64,000 bases of DNA from Arabidopsis thaliana (Eukaryota; Streptophyta; Magnoliopsida; Brassicales; Brassicaceae), in NCBI RefSeq assembly GCF_000001735.4, contig NC_003070.9:22863971-22927970 (forward strand). Direction: 5' to 3'. Position 1 is the stretch's first letter. Each line of letters opens with the position of its first letter. The notes beneath the pieces are model-generated. The model ran no database searches, was not told where the DNA came from, and worked only from the letters and a program-made list of their open reading frames with translations. The position numbers and the translations under genes were made by a program. Positions 24,330 to 38,268 of the stretch are shown in pieces.

Positions 24330-25612
24330 TTTGCATAAATAACCATTTTTGATAAACTATTTAAAAATATAGCACCTTCATAGATAAAATTAAGTAAATA
24401 ACACTACCGAGGAGTGAAAAGTCAAGTAACTCCTGTAATGAAGAAGAGAGGGACGTGATCTATCACTCGTTTCGGTTTGGACACGCATGAAAAGAGAGAA
24501 GCATGGGCAATGTGGTGGTGTCGTGGTAGTGGTGGTGTCGTGGTAGTGGTGGTGTCGTGGTAGTGGTGGTGCCGATGATAACGGCAACAACAGCGGTAGT
24601 GATGGTGGTGTCGTGGTAGTGGTGGTGATGGTGGTGCCGATGATAACGGCAACAGCGGCGGTGGCGATTATGACAACAACAGCGGCGGTTACGATGGTGA
24701 CATCAACAACAGTGGTGGCGATGGTGATGGCTCAAGCAGCGGTAGCGTTAGTGATGGTGGCGGCTTCAGCCTTATATGCTTCATCATCAATGATTTAGAT
24801 GTTTTGAATTCTTATTTTTTAATTTTTGTATCATTCAAATTCTTAATTTTTTTCTCATGGATCTATGAATCCAAAATCTTCATATTTACTTTAGTGGGAA
24901 AGTGAAGATTTTTGGACATACTCCGGCAAATATGTTGTTAGTGGTGGTGAAACTATGAGGTGAATGTGAAATTGAGTTTTGATATGCATCTGGAGATAGA
25001 AATGGACATGTATGTGTATGCATTTGGAAAGAGAAAAGGGTAAAAAGATCTGATTTACAGTTTACACACACAATATCACTCGTCTTTTTTTTGTTTGGTT
25101 ACTTACCTAATTTATAAATTTTTGTGCGTTATTTTTCCAAATTTCCCTTTCTTTTATACCACGCTACTTTTTCGAATTACACGTGATAACTAGAAATCTC
25201 TCTCTCAACATGCTACTTTTTCATATAACACATTATTTATTAAAATCACATGTAATTTTTTCTAAAAACATGATTTAAATGTTAAAACTTTCTCAAATCT
25301 ACTATTTTATCTTCGTATAAGCTTGCTCCTAGTTCAACTTTTCAAATGAAACGATATTTGTTTATATAACATGCTATTTGTGTAAAATGTACGTTATAAA
25401 ATGTCATCTTATTTATAAATATCGTGCTATTTTAACATGTTTCATGCGATTTGCTAAAAAACATCAAATATATTTACATAAACTTACTTTTGGTTCAATT
25501 TGCAAGGATAGTTTTGTATTTTCTTATGCCGTCATATAGTTATTTATCCATAGAAAAACTGACAATAGTTAGTTACTTGATTCTTTTTAATTTTACAGTT
25601 AGTTTCTAATAT
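24330..25612. mobile_element. Possible non-autonomous transposon carrying the minisatellite
   Basis: The left end AGGGTGATTTGCATAAATAA (24322 region) resembles the reverse complement of the right end near 25590-25612, which begins AAAGGGTAATATTAG. Further inward both sides contain ATAGATAA/ATGGATAAATAAC words. The similarity is weak and I cannot point to a target-site duplication. The GC-rich core between these ends is foreign in composition to its AT-rich surroundings, which would fit captured DNA. Confidence 0.25.
24513..24780 (+). repeat. GGTGGT-type minisatellite, 17-bp unit
   Basis: Three perfect tandem copies of TGGTGGTGTCGTGGTAG occupy 24513-24563, and a fourth copy lies at 24603-24619. 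A related GCCGATGATAACGGCAACA unit recurs at about 24571 and 24635. The following DNA keeps a G/GAT/AAC/AGC triplet bias that would encode Gly, Asp, Asn and Ser in one plus-strand frame (to about 24800). No start, domain or partner exon supports a gene. Frames of Val or His runs here are by-products of the repeat. Confidence 0.8.
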
Positions 25613-26533
25613 TACCCTTTAAATTTTTATTTGTTTATTATGGTTTGCTATTATAGATATTTTACATAGGATATATTAGTTTGAGTTTCGGTTAAAGATT
25701 TCCGATTATCATAGAGAGAACTGCAATAATTGTTAGACTTTAGAATTGATTTTTTTTTTTTTCTTTTTTTATTTCATCAAGTTTTACGAATACAAACTGT
25801 CCTTTAAGGAAAGCCAAACGGAAACCATTAAACTCGGAAAACTTAAAAAATAAACGCGTAGCATATCACTAATTTAAAATGAGACAACTTAAAAGCTGTA
25901 ATCATTAAAGGAATCATTCATTCATTGAACTAAAATAGTGGGATTAGTAAGCGTTATTTGGCCATCCAAAATAGCTAACATTATAATTTAACAAAGGATT
26001 CGTGTTGCGTAAAGTACTTTCATTTTGTCATACGGTGTTTCTTTGTTCTCCCTTAAATTATTTAAGTTCATGAGAAAGAAAGATATACATTCAGTTATTT
26101 TGGCAGGTCACTCGTGATGGTATACTAATAACATGGGAACAAAATTCATATATAACCCCTTATTTTTGGTAGGTCACTACAAATTATTTTATAGAAGGTG
26201 GTGCCTTTTTATTAGTTGCACCCACTTTTGTACTTTAAAATTACGACAATTAATGAATAGAATAAAGCGATACAAGATGGAGAGACTAGGATATACCCCT
26301 ACGCGTTTCTAATTTCTGCAAAATGTATGATAAAAAGGATAAAAATGTTATGTTTTCTTCTAAAATAATATATAGTTACTTGATATGAAAATTTAAGATG
26401 TGCATCAAAGAAAAATAAATCAAAAGTATCGTAAACATTTTCATTATCTATCTTATCAAGAATTCAAGATCAATTCAATTGTTTGGTATGTCTAAAAACA
26501 AAGCTACATTTTTATTTTTTAAAGCTATATATG

Positions 26534-26716
26534 TAGGGCTGGCTCAAAATAATAAAGGATCCATAGCTGGAAAAAAAATTAGTTCTCATTTCCTGTGTTT
26601 TGTTATGTAAATTTTTTTTTGGATCGTAATTGTACTAGATTTACTTAAAAAAAAAGAGAAATTTTGGGTGGACCCTATACCTCAGCTCTTCAAGCACATG
26701 TGTAGAGTCGAGCCTG
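26534..26716. mobile_element. hAT-like MITE, about 183 bp
   Basis: The element starts TAGGGCTGGCTC and ends GAGTCGAGCCTG. These match the family-style terminal inverted repeat of Arabidopsis hAT elements (CAGGGCCGGCTC type). It is flanked by TATATATG (26526-26533) and TATATATA (26717-26724), an almost perfect 8-bp target-site duplication, the hAT size. It is too short to code for transposase. A further CGGGCCTGTATATATAATTA copy follows immediately at about 26727-26748, suggesting a nested or rearranged end. Confidence 0.6.
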
Positions 26717-29093
26717 TATATATAATTATCGGGCCTGTATATATAATTATATATCTCTTAAGAGTATATATATTTGACTATTGAGTCATATACACCTATC
26801 TTTGTTGAATTCAATCTAATATATTTACAATCTATAACAATTAAGAAATATAAATACAACTACGAACTATGAGGAGAACTTTATCATTCAAGAAAGAAAA
26901 AAAAAACTACGAGGAGGAAATGTAAATAAATATACAATAATAATGCTATAATTTCCCTTGAGGTGGTGGGACATTGAGTGATAACAACACACTGACCGTT
27001 TCATCTCACAAAAAGACAAGTATACACTGACACCAAAAAAATCACATTAAAAAGTAGACTCTTTTATATACCAAAAAAATCACATTAAATCCCTGCAAAT
27101 AAAAATAAAAATATCGACATTTGTTTTTTCTTTACTTGAGAGTTGAGATGTTCCAATTAGATCATGTGTGAATTAATTTCTCGGTTCATTTCGTTTTTCT
27201 CGAAAACACAAAAAAGATATTTGGAAAGGTTCATTTTTCTTTAGCTTTTGTAGTAAATTTTCATGGAACTATGTGGAATATAATTCATAGTAACTGAAGT
27301 ACATACAGTAGTTGTTAAAAATTATGTGTTGTCAGCAAAAAAAAAATCATAACTAGTTTATGAAATTTTCAATTTCTTTGCGTCACATTTTTTTTTTTTT
27401 TGTTAAACGTCACATTTTTTTGTGATAACTTTTATATTGTTGGAAAGAAAATTCGGTTAGTTAAGTCATATTGCATTGTTATGATTATCTTGTAATTTGC
27501 TATTGTATGTAATTCTTTCAATGTTTAAATATAAACGATACATGGATAATTTAAATAATAATGTATTTTTTCTTTTTGTCGAGTTTCAAGTAATATTATT
27601 GCGCAAATGTAAATAGATGATTGTTCTTTTGTTTGTGTAAGTGAGTAAGATTTGTAGTTAAAAACTTAAAATGTTGTGTTAATGTTGTTGTGTGGCTTGC
27701 TATTTAAATTCGGACTTAACGTAATGCATATACATATTCTAAGAAAAATAAAAATAAAACAAAATGTGTAAGTTTGTAACTGCTAAATTTACTAAAATCT
27801 GTCTGATACTCCTGTCTCTCATTCTCAGCCGTTCAGTGTGAGCCATCTTTTGTACAGAGTACGTCGCAGACTTTTACAAGTGGACTATTCTTGCTTTTGT
27901 TATTCAATATTTCAATTAATACAAACGCAAAAAGGCTGATTCAATTTTAATTAACTACTAGTTCTTAACCATTAACCTGATTCATTACTGAGTGACAATA
28001 ATGTAAACGTATGTTAGTAATATTGTAATCTCGTATAATCTGCCAATGCTAAAAGCATTCAACATATGATTTGTTTAGTTTGCTTTAATCGTAGATTCCT
28101 ATATACAACTATTTCGTTCTCTTTCGATATAACCGTGAAATGAGTCATATTTGAATCGATCTCGTAATTTCCAAGAAAAAAACTCCTAAAATTTACATTA
28201 TTTTTTGTAGATTCTAAATTTATATACGTAATCACATATTAGAAATAACGGAAATGTTTTTTTTTTTTTTTTGACAAATTCTCGTTAACTCATCGGCGAT
28301 TTTATTGGGGTGTGAAAGGTCCTTCACCTTCATATCAAAGTGACATAGTCACATAGATTCCTCTTTTGATTTGACCCAAATATAAAACAGATGGTCGAAA
28401 TTAAAAATTCGTTTCATTCATTAGATGACCGAATATTAAGAACATTTATTGAACAACATATTCCTCCCACGCAAAGTTTATAAGAAAATAAGAAGTGAAT
28501 TATAGATATAATATGTGCAACTTCACATTTTCATTAGTTTTAACACTTGATTTTCATTATGTGTAACATTGTGAATGCTACATGATTTTCTATAAAAAAA
28601 AATTAAAAAAATACTTCTTCTGTTATCCAAAAATGAAAAGAAAAATGACCAACTTTTTTTCTTCTAAAGAGTCGATTAATATTATCAATTTAATTTTAGA
28701 TAAGAAGACTATATTTAATTTACCCCTAATTTATATTAATCTCCAATTTCCAAACATATGAGAATTTCCAATTAATCTTATTTTGTAAAGATATATTTAA
28801 TTTTTATGAATTCGTGTTAAAATAATTTAAAAACGATACTTACGTAGAGTATAATCAAGTTGGAATAAATCCTTACTATCAGGATTTTTTGTTATTATTT
28901 TATTCCATTTTTTAGTTACTGGATGTGACTATAAGATCATCCAAGAATACAAATGTTTTTTTGGGAAAAAGACAAAATTTGGGTTCTAACTCTCCATAAT
29001 AAATGTAAGTATCCTTTTGTAAGAAATGGATAATATAGGTGTCAAATTTGAATAATTTTATTTTCTTCATTTGTACTCTTGTCTTCACAGATG

Positions 29094-29103
29094 CTATATA
29101 TAC
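29094..29103 (+). promoter_or_regulatory. TATA box of the S40 gene
   Basis: CTATATATAC lies about 150 bp before the ATG, giving an expected leader of roughly 120 nt. No other core element is obvious. Confidence 0.6.
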
Positions 29104-29247
29104 TCCTCCATTTCTCTCGGTGTGAACCTTATAGCAAAATCTCTAATAATTGATTATATGAATTAATGGTTAAATTTTATAGTAATTAAACTTGAATTAA
29201 TCAGTGATTAATTTAGAGATTAAAGAAGAGGGTGAAGTTGTTGTTGC

Positions 29248-29859
29248 ATGGCAAAAGGTCGAAAGCCGACGACAATGAACCGGAGCGATCGATACCTTGG
29301 AAGCTACACTTACGGTGACAGTCACGGAAACTCCGTTACCGACGAATTAGAGCTCGGTGAGGAAGACATCTGGTCACCGGCCGTCATTCACGACGACACC
29401 ACCGAGAATGAGGAATCCTACGGCACGTGGAACTTACGCGCTACCTTGGGAAAAAACGGGCGCGTGGGAGGATTGTCGCTGGCTTTCGAGGGCTCTTTGG
29501 TTGCTCCGCCGTCGTCTTCGCCGATGATAGTGCAGAAGATTCACGGCGGAGGAGGTGAGGGAGAGGAAGACCGGAGAAAATTGGCGTCTTCGGCGCCGGT
29601 AAACGTACCGGACTGGAGTAAGATATACCGAGTTGACTCGGTTGAGTCAATACACGAGTTAGACGACGAGGATGACGAGGATGAGGAATCCGGGATGATG
29701 CCGCCGCATGAGTACCTTGCTAAGAGTCAAGCACGGCGGAGTAGAAAGATCGGAGGTGGTGGTGCGTCGGTGTTTGACGGCGTCGGAAGGACTCTCAAAG
29801 GCAGAGAACTAAGGCGCGTTCGTGACGCGATTTGGAGCCAAACAGGGTTCTACGGCTAA
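29248..29859 (+). CDS. S40-type (DUF584) senescence-regulator family protein
   Basis: This is a single-exon gene of 203 residues. Family hallmarks are visible. There is an acidic motif ELELGEEDIWSPAV at about residues 33-46. Then comes a Gly-rich basic stretch (GKNGRVGGLSLAFEG, with SAPVNVPDWSKIY later), an acidic Asp/Glu run (DDEDDEDEE), the motif MMPPHEYLAKSQARR, and a C-terminal FDGVGRTLKGRELRRVRDAIWSQTGF. This order is the plant S40/DUF584 family, linked to leaf senescence and stress; most members are nuclear. No signal peptide or membrane segment is present. GC content is much higher than the flanks, as expected for a coding exon. I recall the locus as AT1G61930. The biochemical activity of the family is unknown to me. 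Confidence 0.9.
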   Translation: MAKGRKPTTMNRSDRYLGSYTYGDSHGNSVTDELELGEEDIWSPAVIHDDTTENEESYGTWNLRATLGKNGRVGGLSLAFEGSLVAPPSSSPMIVQKIHGGGGEGEEDRRKLASSAPVNVPDWSKIYRVDSVESIHELDDEDDEDEESGMMPPHEYLAKSQARRSRKIGGGGASVFDGVGRTLKGRELRRVRDAIWSQTGFYG

Positions 29860-32800
29860 GTATAATTAACAAAACTAAAAAAAAAAACATTTTAGATTTC
29901 AATTAAAATTACTTGTTTTTGCCAGTATAGAAGTAATTTTTGTGATTATGCAAATTTTTAATTTTGAGTTTTATTATGAACGAGACCAAAATTTCAAGTT
30001 CCTCGTATATGTTGTTGTTCTGTCTATATGTATATTATAACTCGAAAATAATTTTGTCTTATGTTAATTAGTTTAATTAGCTGTAGTTATAAATTATCAG
30101 TGCAACGTAAGTTTTGAGATTTTTAAAAAATGCTAGATAATGTTCTTATTTAATTAATACAACATCATTTTCAGTTTAGACTCAAGAAATACAACATCAT
30201 TTCATTTTCATTTAATTTATCTTTCTAACTAATAATATTACAATGTTAGAGTTGAGTTTATCAAATCTCTTATATTGAAAATGTAAGATGCTACTTTTTA
30301 TAAAACAAAAAAAAAAATAGTAGAAAGCGACATATATAAGTAGTTTTATTCCCAAATGTAATTTCTATGATTGATATAGATTTATAAAGATCAGGTGCTG
30401 TCATCAAATATTTTAAATATTTAGAAGTTAGAACGGTTCATACTTTATTGGTCAGATTTACTTCAAAATGAATTTAAAGTATAATATATAAATGTTAAAT
30501 TATTAATGTTCTTTTAAGTTTAACTAATTTAGGTTATTGATATCATGTGAAAGGGAAGTTGTATAATAACAAGAACAGATTTGTCCTGGAAACATAATTT
30601 ATGTAAACAGTCCAAAGAATCCACTTCAAAGTGGGCACTCACGAGCAAGAAGAGGACACTTTTTAGAAGTTTTATTTGTCTTTTTATCAGCAAAAACCAT
30701 GATGGTGAATCAATGGCGTAGCTACTATTTACAAAGTTTCTTTAATTTTTTTTTTTTTAATAGAAAATCACTGATTAACTAAATATTATATTTTGTTGTT
30801 AATAGACAGATCATAAGCAAAGTCGCGGTAAAAGATAACAATACAACAAAACTAAAAATGAAAATACCGTTTCTGATATTGGAAACGCTAATTTCTTATC
30901 GTTTTTCGATTAGTATTATTAAAGCAATAAACCCTTTATATACTACAAGAATATAAGTTACTAATTGGAAGATTAACCAATTAACTAAGGATTGAGTCAT
31001 GGGTAGAACATAGTTTTGCTTTGTAAAATGATCATCATGCATGCAGACTATAATTGATTTTGTTTAATAATGCCCACATAATGCAAACAATATATCACTC
31101 CGTCACTCTTCCCATTCATAGCCTTTAAGTCAAATATCACCAAAAACCAAAAATGTATTATGCTAGTAGAACACTAAAATATGTAAGAAAATTCATGATC
31201 AATATTGATGGAATAAAAAGATCTATAAATTACAGAATTGGACAATTGCTTCCTTCATTTGTGTATATTTGACTAATTTTCCTTGATTGAATATCTTTAA
31301 ACATTGTAGTGAGATGCATATATAAATTAATAGCAATATATGGTTTGATTATGACAAGACAACTGACATATTAGGAGTATTCCAATCATCCCTATAATAG
31401 AAAAATGACCTAAAGCTCAATAGCCTCTAAGTTTAAATGAATCTTTTATGTTCCAAAAAGAATATTTTAAAAAAAAACTCATGAATTTTTGTTAGGTAAT
31501 AGGAGAAGAAGAAAATTATTTTGTCCAAAAATTTGTAATTCAGTAACATACACAAATCGACCCAACATCACTTTTGACTAAATGACTAAATGTGCTACAT
31601 ATGCAGTGTAAAGTGGATATTTATGCTTATACATATTACGTGTATAAGTGTAGGTCGATGCTCCAAAACCATATGATACGGTTACTTACTCCTACAACGT
31701 AGTTTTGTTTATCATAAGTTTCAAGTGATTTCTAAATCACTATATATAGTTGATTATATGGTCTCTCCTTGGAGCGTATTTCGATGTGTAATCTTTCTAG
31801 ATTCAAGACTTACCGATCATAATATATGCAAAATGCATAGTTAGTTTCTTTAATGTATATTGGAACTATATTAAAAATTCATTTCTTCTTTTCTAAACAA
31901 TATTTTTAAAAATCGAAATGAACTACGCTTATCAAATATTATATATCAATATCTAATACTGTATAAATGTGGAAGGAAATGGAGTAATGGGTATAATAGT
32001 GATCAAAGAGAGTGACATAAGTTTGGAGAGTGTTGTGTCAAAGCATATAATACAGGCAAATTTGTCAAAAATGTTTTGGGGTCTCTTTGGTCCCTTACTG
32101 CATTTGCCATTTTTAAAAAAAGTCCCTTTGAAAATGAGTTTAGAGAGTTCTCTTCATACACTCTCATGTCTCTTCCCAACTTCTATTCACCGTTCATTTC
32201 TATATTTTCTAATAATAATCTAGAATCTTTTTTTTTTTTTTTTTTTGCCGACAGGTTTCTATTAAAAAATACATTGTTTAAAAAAGAAAAATGATTAGAG
32301 ATCAATAACATCCCACATATGACAGAAAAACACCGTTTAAAAAATTAGATGAACCTTTTTTCTTGACAAGTGTTAGGAAGGTACCATATTTCTAGCAGCA
32401 GCCATAAAGTTATAATTTCAATTTTCAACATCCATCTGATAATTTAGTTTTATATTTTTAAATTTCAACTTTAGCCAGAAAATAGAGATTTCTACAGGTG
32501 AAAATACTTGAATTAAGAAAGAACAAAACGCTCTAGAGGTACTTTTGTAGCAATAATGGAATAACATTAGGTCCATCAATTCACTATTACATTGTATACT
32601 TGCATAGTTAAGAAATGATATAGTACATTTTTATAGTCAGATATTTTAGTGTTTGATATGATTCTTCATAATAACAATTTACACGTTCATTGACTTGATG
32701 CTTTATAGTTATCGATTCTCGAAGAACTATAGTTACTTTTTAATTTTCAATGGCTTAAAAAATCAGAGAATATATATTTGTTTATCTACTTAATCTGCAT

Positions 32801-33428
32801 CTTGTAGGAAAAATTTATTCTAAACATATACTATACATCCGACTTAAACAATAATGAAACATTATTCTCTAGAATATCTTTACGAAGAGCCAATGGTGGT
32901 CATAATCTAATATTTGTCACCTAAAGTTTCAACAGAGCTTACGCTACATATTCTATTTCATTTTTTTCAATATTATTTGTAGAAAACTTTTTAATATTTT
33001 TTTTCAACAAAGTTAATTTATTAAATGTTGCAGGTTTGGTTGCCATGACAAGGCAAATATCAAAGATATTGGTGTTAAGATGCGAAGAACAGAAATGAGT
33101 TTGTGCAAGAATGGATTTTACGAGTTCGGGATTTGTACCTATGTCTCGCCGGAATTATATCTAGGAAACTCAAGATCAATTGCTCTATACTTGAGCTTTT
33201 CTTCCGGTTTCAGTGGCTAAGAAAACAGAAGTAGATAACAAAGTTGTTTATAACAACGACTCAAAAAACACTTGCACCAACTAGGACAAATAAGACAATC
33301 AAATTGGAATCCTCAAACATCATCCAAGAGTTCACTAAATCAAAATCCAAGTCCAACTTTAAGACTGAATGATCATAGTAGAAGCACCTACAAGTGCTAG
33401 GTCAGCAACATAGACAATTTGACATGTG
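29860..33428. other. 3.6-kb intergenic region
   Basis: AT-rich DNA without a supported gene. A T18-type tract followed by GCCGACAGGTTTCTATTAA (32229-32265) looks like the poly(A) end of a minus-strand retroposon. Around 33040-33230 a plus-strand frame reads CHDKANIKDIGVKM after a TTGCAG acceptor-like site. This faintly resembles the C-terminal exon of TIR-NBS-LRR proteins, but is too short to call. Confidence 0.5.
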
Positions 33429-33650
33429 CTAGTTAGCCACGGGCAATGCGAGTAAATCTTCTTCTCGAGTGTAACCGCGGAGAACGAATTTCTTGAGGAT
33501 TGCAGAGTTTTTTGCAAAGTACAATGCAAGTTTCAATTCATACGATGGTGTATGCTTTTTATCTCTACAAACTCGAGCAATGACAGCAAACACTGAGGTG
33601 CGAACGAGAGGAATCCATTCAGCCTCATACTGCTACCAAGTACAGTCTGT
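33429..33650 (-). pseudogene. FBD-domain (F-box type) C-terminal relic
   Basis: Two minus-strand frames together give an FBD domain. One reads LNGFLSFAPQCLLSLLEFVE then IKSIHHRM. The other continues ELKLALYFAKNSAILKKFVL and RGYTREEDLLALP before a stop at 33429-33431. FBD domains follow F-box and leucine-rich regions in many plant F-box proteins and have this PxCL...LEFVEI ... YFxxNxxxLKK pattern. The shift between frames at about 33560, and the absence of F-box and LRR parts nearby, mark it as a fragment. Confidence 0.55.
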
Positions 33651-33715
33651 AAAATACACAACACAAAGATGATTGAAGTTCAGATACCGTTAAACACATT
33701 TCACAAGTTTTCTAA

Positions 33716-34735
33716 CTAAACTGAAGAGTTTGTGCAAGTTTCCGACTTTCGCAAACTGGAAAATGTCGTTTTCATTCTCAGGTTCGTTCTCAGGAGAGCT
33801 ACTAGCTGAAATTTTTTTCCGGAAGACACAATGTCTCTCCACCCATTGAAGTCGAGACACCAGCTCTGTTCTTCCAATCTAGGCACTTTGCTCTTAAGAA
33901 CAAGCACTCCTTCCTTTTGACCAGAAGGAGACCTGAATGACACGAAATTATCGAGTTCTGTCTGAGTTGTAGCTGTTCCTCCAGGTTTTACTGCTGATGC
34001 AGAGATGGCATCCATGACGCAATGCGTCCTCTAAGGCCCCGTTATTCTGGTTTGACACAACAATGATCACAATTAGCAAAAGCCACAAAAAGCAAACCAT
34101 CTTTTACTCTCTGTAACTGTAAGGAACGAGATAAATATCACCTAAAAACCGAAGACCAAGATTTTGACTTTAAGAATCTCACGTGAGATATGGGCTACAG
34201 GATAGTTTCCAGATTGACTTATTAGGCTCACTTGGTTCAGACTGACAAAATATTTTTGCTTCACCTCCAAGGTATAGATAGAAAGTTTGATTGCTACGGT
34301 TTCTCTTAACATAGCATTGAACAAGTGATCCTCCTGGACCAGGCTATAAGAAATATCAGAGCAAAGATTATTAGTCTGAAGAAGCACACAAGTCAGTTAT
34401 AAAGTAAAACATAGAATGTGACCTGTTTCAAGGAGATTGGAAAAGTGAATTTGCTAGAAACCTCAGGAACGTTAACGATCTCTTTGAATATTTGTCGCCA
34501 GTTCTTACACACACCTACACAAGAAACAACATTCTTCCTAGAAGGCCAAGTGTCTTCGGATCGCTCTATCCTCATCAGAACATCTCTCAGAAGCTCAGGA
34601 GGCATATTAGCCCAACAGCTCAGTTCTTAAACCATTCCTTGAGACTTCCCCCATTTTTCCCACAATACCCAAATCTCACATCGAATCTCTTTCGAGACGA
34701 CATAGCTCTACCACACTTCAAGCAATGCTGACTTT
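33716..34735 (-). pseudogene. TLP4: Tubby-like F-box protein pseudogene (TLP4)
   Basis: Pieces of a plant tubby-like protein occur in order on the minus strand. An N-terminal SRKRFDVRFG-like stretch (about 34705) ends in a stop before the F-box. The F-box region follows at 34605-34430 ([44 protein letters not shown]). Next are a degenerate tubby-core strand (IKLSIYTLE; ISQSGNYPVAHISREILKVK, equivalent to ISRSSNTYIGKIRSNFLG), then MDAISASAVKPGGTATTQTE, KVPRLEEQSWCLDFNGW and KKFQLVA. Another frame then gives SSPENE and IFQFAKVG. Several hundred bases of tubby core are missing and at least one frameshift and one stop intervene. No working product is expected, in line with TLP4 being listed as a pseudogene (from memory). 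Confidence 0.8.
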
Positions 34736-35446
34736 TCAAGAACCCTAACAAGGAAACAATAGTAACTATGAGATCTCAACTGATCCCTACAACTTATGAA
34801 TATTGGAAATATGGAAATGTGTTCCTCTTCTCAAGGAACAAGACCGATTCTTCGGCCTTTTAATAGAAATATTTGGACCAAATTTCTCCTTCATATTCAT
34901 CCTTTGGATTTGGTTCTATCTAGCATTTAAGGAGCTAATTAAAGACAGCCACTTGAAGTTTTATACAAACATATATTTCGTTAACCTAAGCTCAAAAAAA
35001 AATCATGACATTTTTTCTTCTGTAAATGTGTAGTTGTATATAGGATTAAATATAAATGAAGATGGAGATATTTTTTGTTACTTTTATCAATCAGCCATTT
35101 TTTTCTATCTATGAATTCACTACTTATAACATGCCTGCCACTTAAAGAGCCAATCACATTGATATAGTTTTGTATAAACTCTTTAGTTTCTTGGGTGTCC
35201 ATGGAAAATTTCAAAGATACCACACGAAAATTTCAATTTTTAATATAGAGAAATATAAAACAAGAATAAAATGTTGCTAGTTGTTGAAATTTATATTTAT
35301 TCTTGGTGTTATCTCATATTTGACTTGGAACATATTTCACTAACGTGCTTAGGTGTCCTTATGAAATCCAATAAATACATTAAACACACCAAATCTCTTA
35401 ACTCTTCTAAGGCTATGTCCTAAGATTTCCTTGTTCAGTACAAAAA
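34736..35446. other. Spacer and CPK19 upstream region
   Basis: The tubby relic reads leftward from here and CPK19 rightward, so this 700-bp AT-rich spacer serves as the CPK19 promoter. I see no confident TATA box or gene. Confidence 0.5.
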
Positions 35447-37971
<2,525 letters not shown>

Positions 37972-38268
37972 GGACCATAATCTCCGATTTAATTCATTTT
38001 TAGTTCAGTACATAAAATTTCGAATGTAATTTGGATAAATAAACTGTCCATAATATTCCTCATACAATTTGTTTTTGGTCCATCATTGGTATTGTACTCT
38101 CCGTAAACCGATTTCGGTTTAAGAATTAACCGAATTATTTTTTTTGGCGAAAAAGGGTTGTTCGTCGTCTACAACTAGCGATTCATTTCTCAAAATTGAG
38201 TCAGATAGTTCGGTAGAATCTTTTCAAGCCGTGTCATTTCTTGTTCGGTAACAGTTTTTTCTCTTGTC

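Larger units (their letters stand above)
23200..29247. other. 6-kb intergenic region with transposon and simple repeats
   Basis: There is no supported gene between tRNA-Leu and the S40 gene. Recognisable contents are the minisatellite and surrounding element (24330-25612) and the hAT-like MITE (26534-26716). There is also a CGTCACATTTTTTT direct repeat near 27380-27420 and several poly(T) tracts (for example 25750 and 28258). The last ~150 bp are the S40 promoter and leader. Confidence 0.55.

Noticed and set aside
24390-24798. His/Pro/Thr-rich and Val/Met-rich open frames on both strands
   Set aside because: They are by-products of the GGTGGT-type minisatellite.
32229-32300. Poly(T) tract followed by GCCGACAGGTTTC, possible retroposon tail
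   Set aside because: Only the tail is visible; no body or target-site duplication could be defined.
33040-33230. Possible C-terminal exon of a TIR-NBS-LRR gene (CHDKANIKDIGVKM)
   Set aside because: The match is one short motif with no LRR or NBS sequence nearby.
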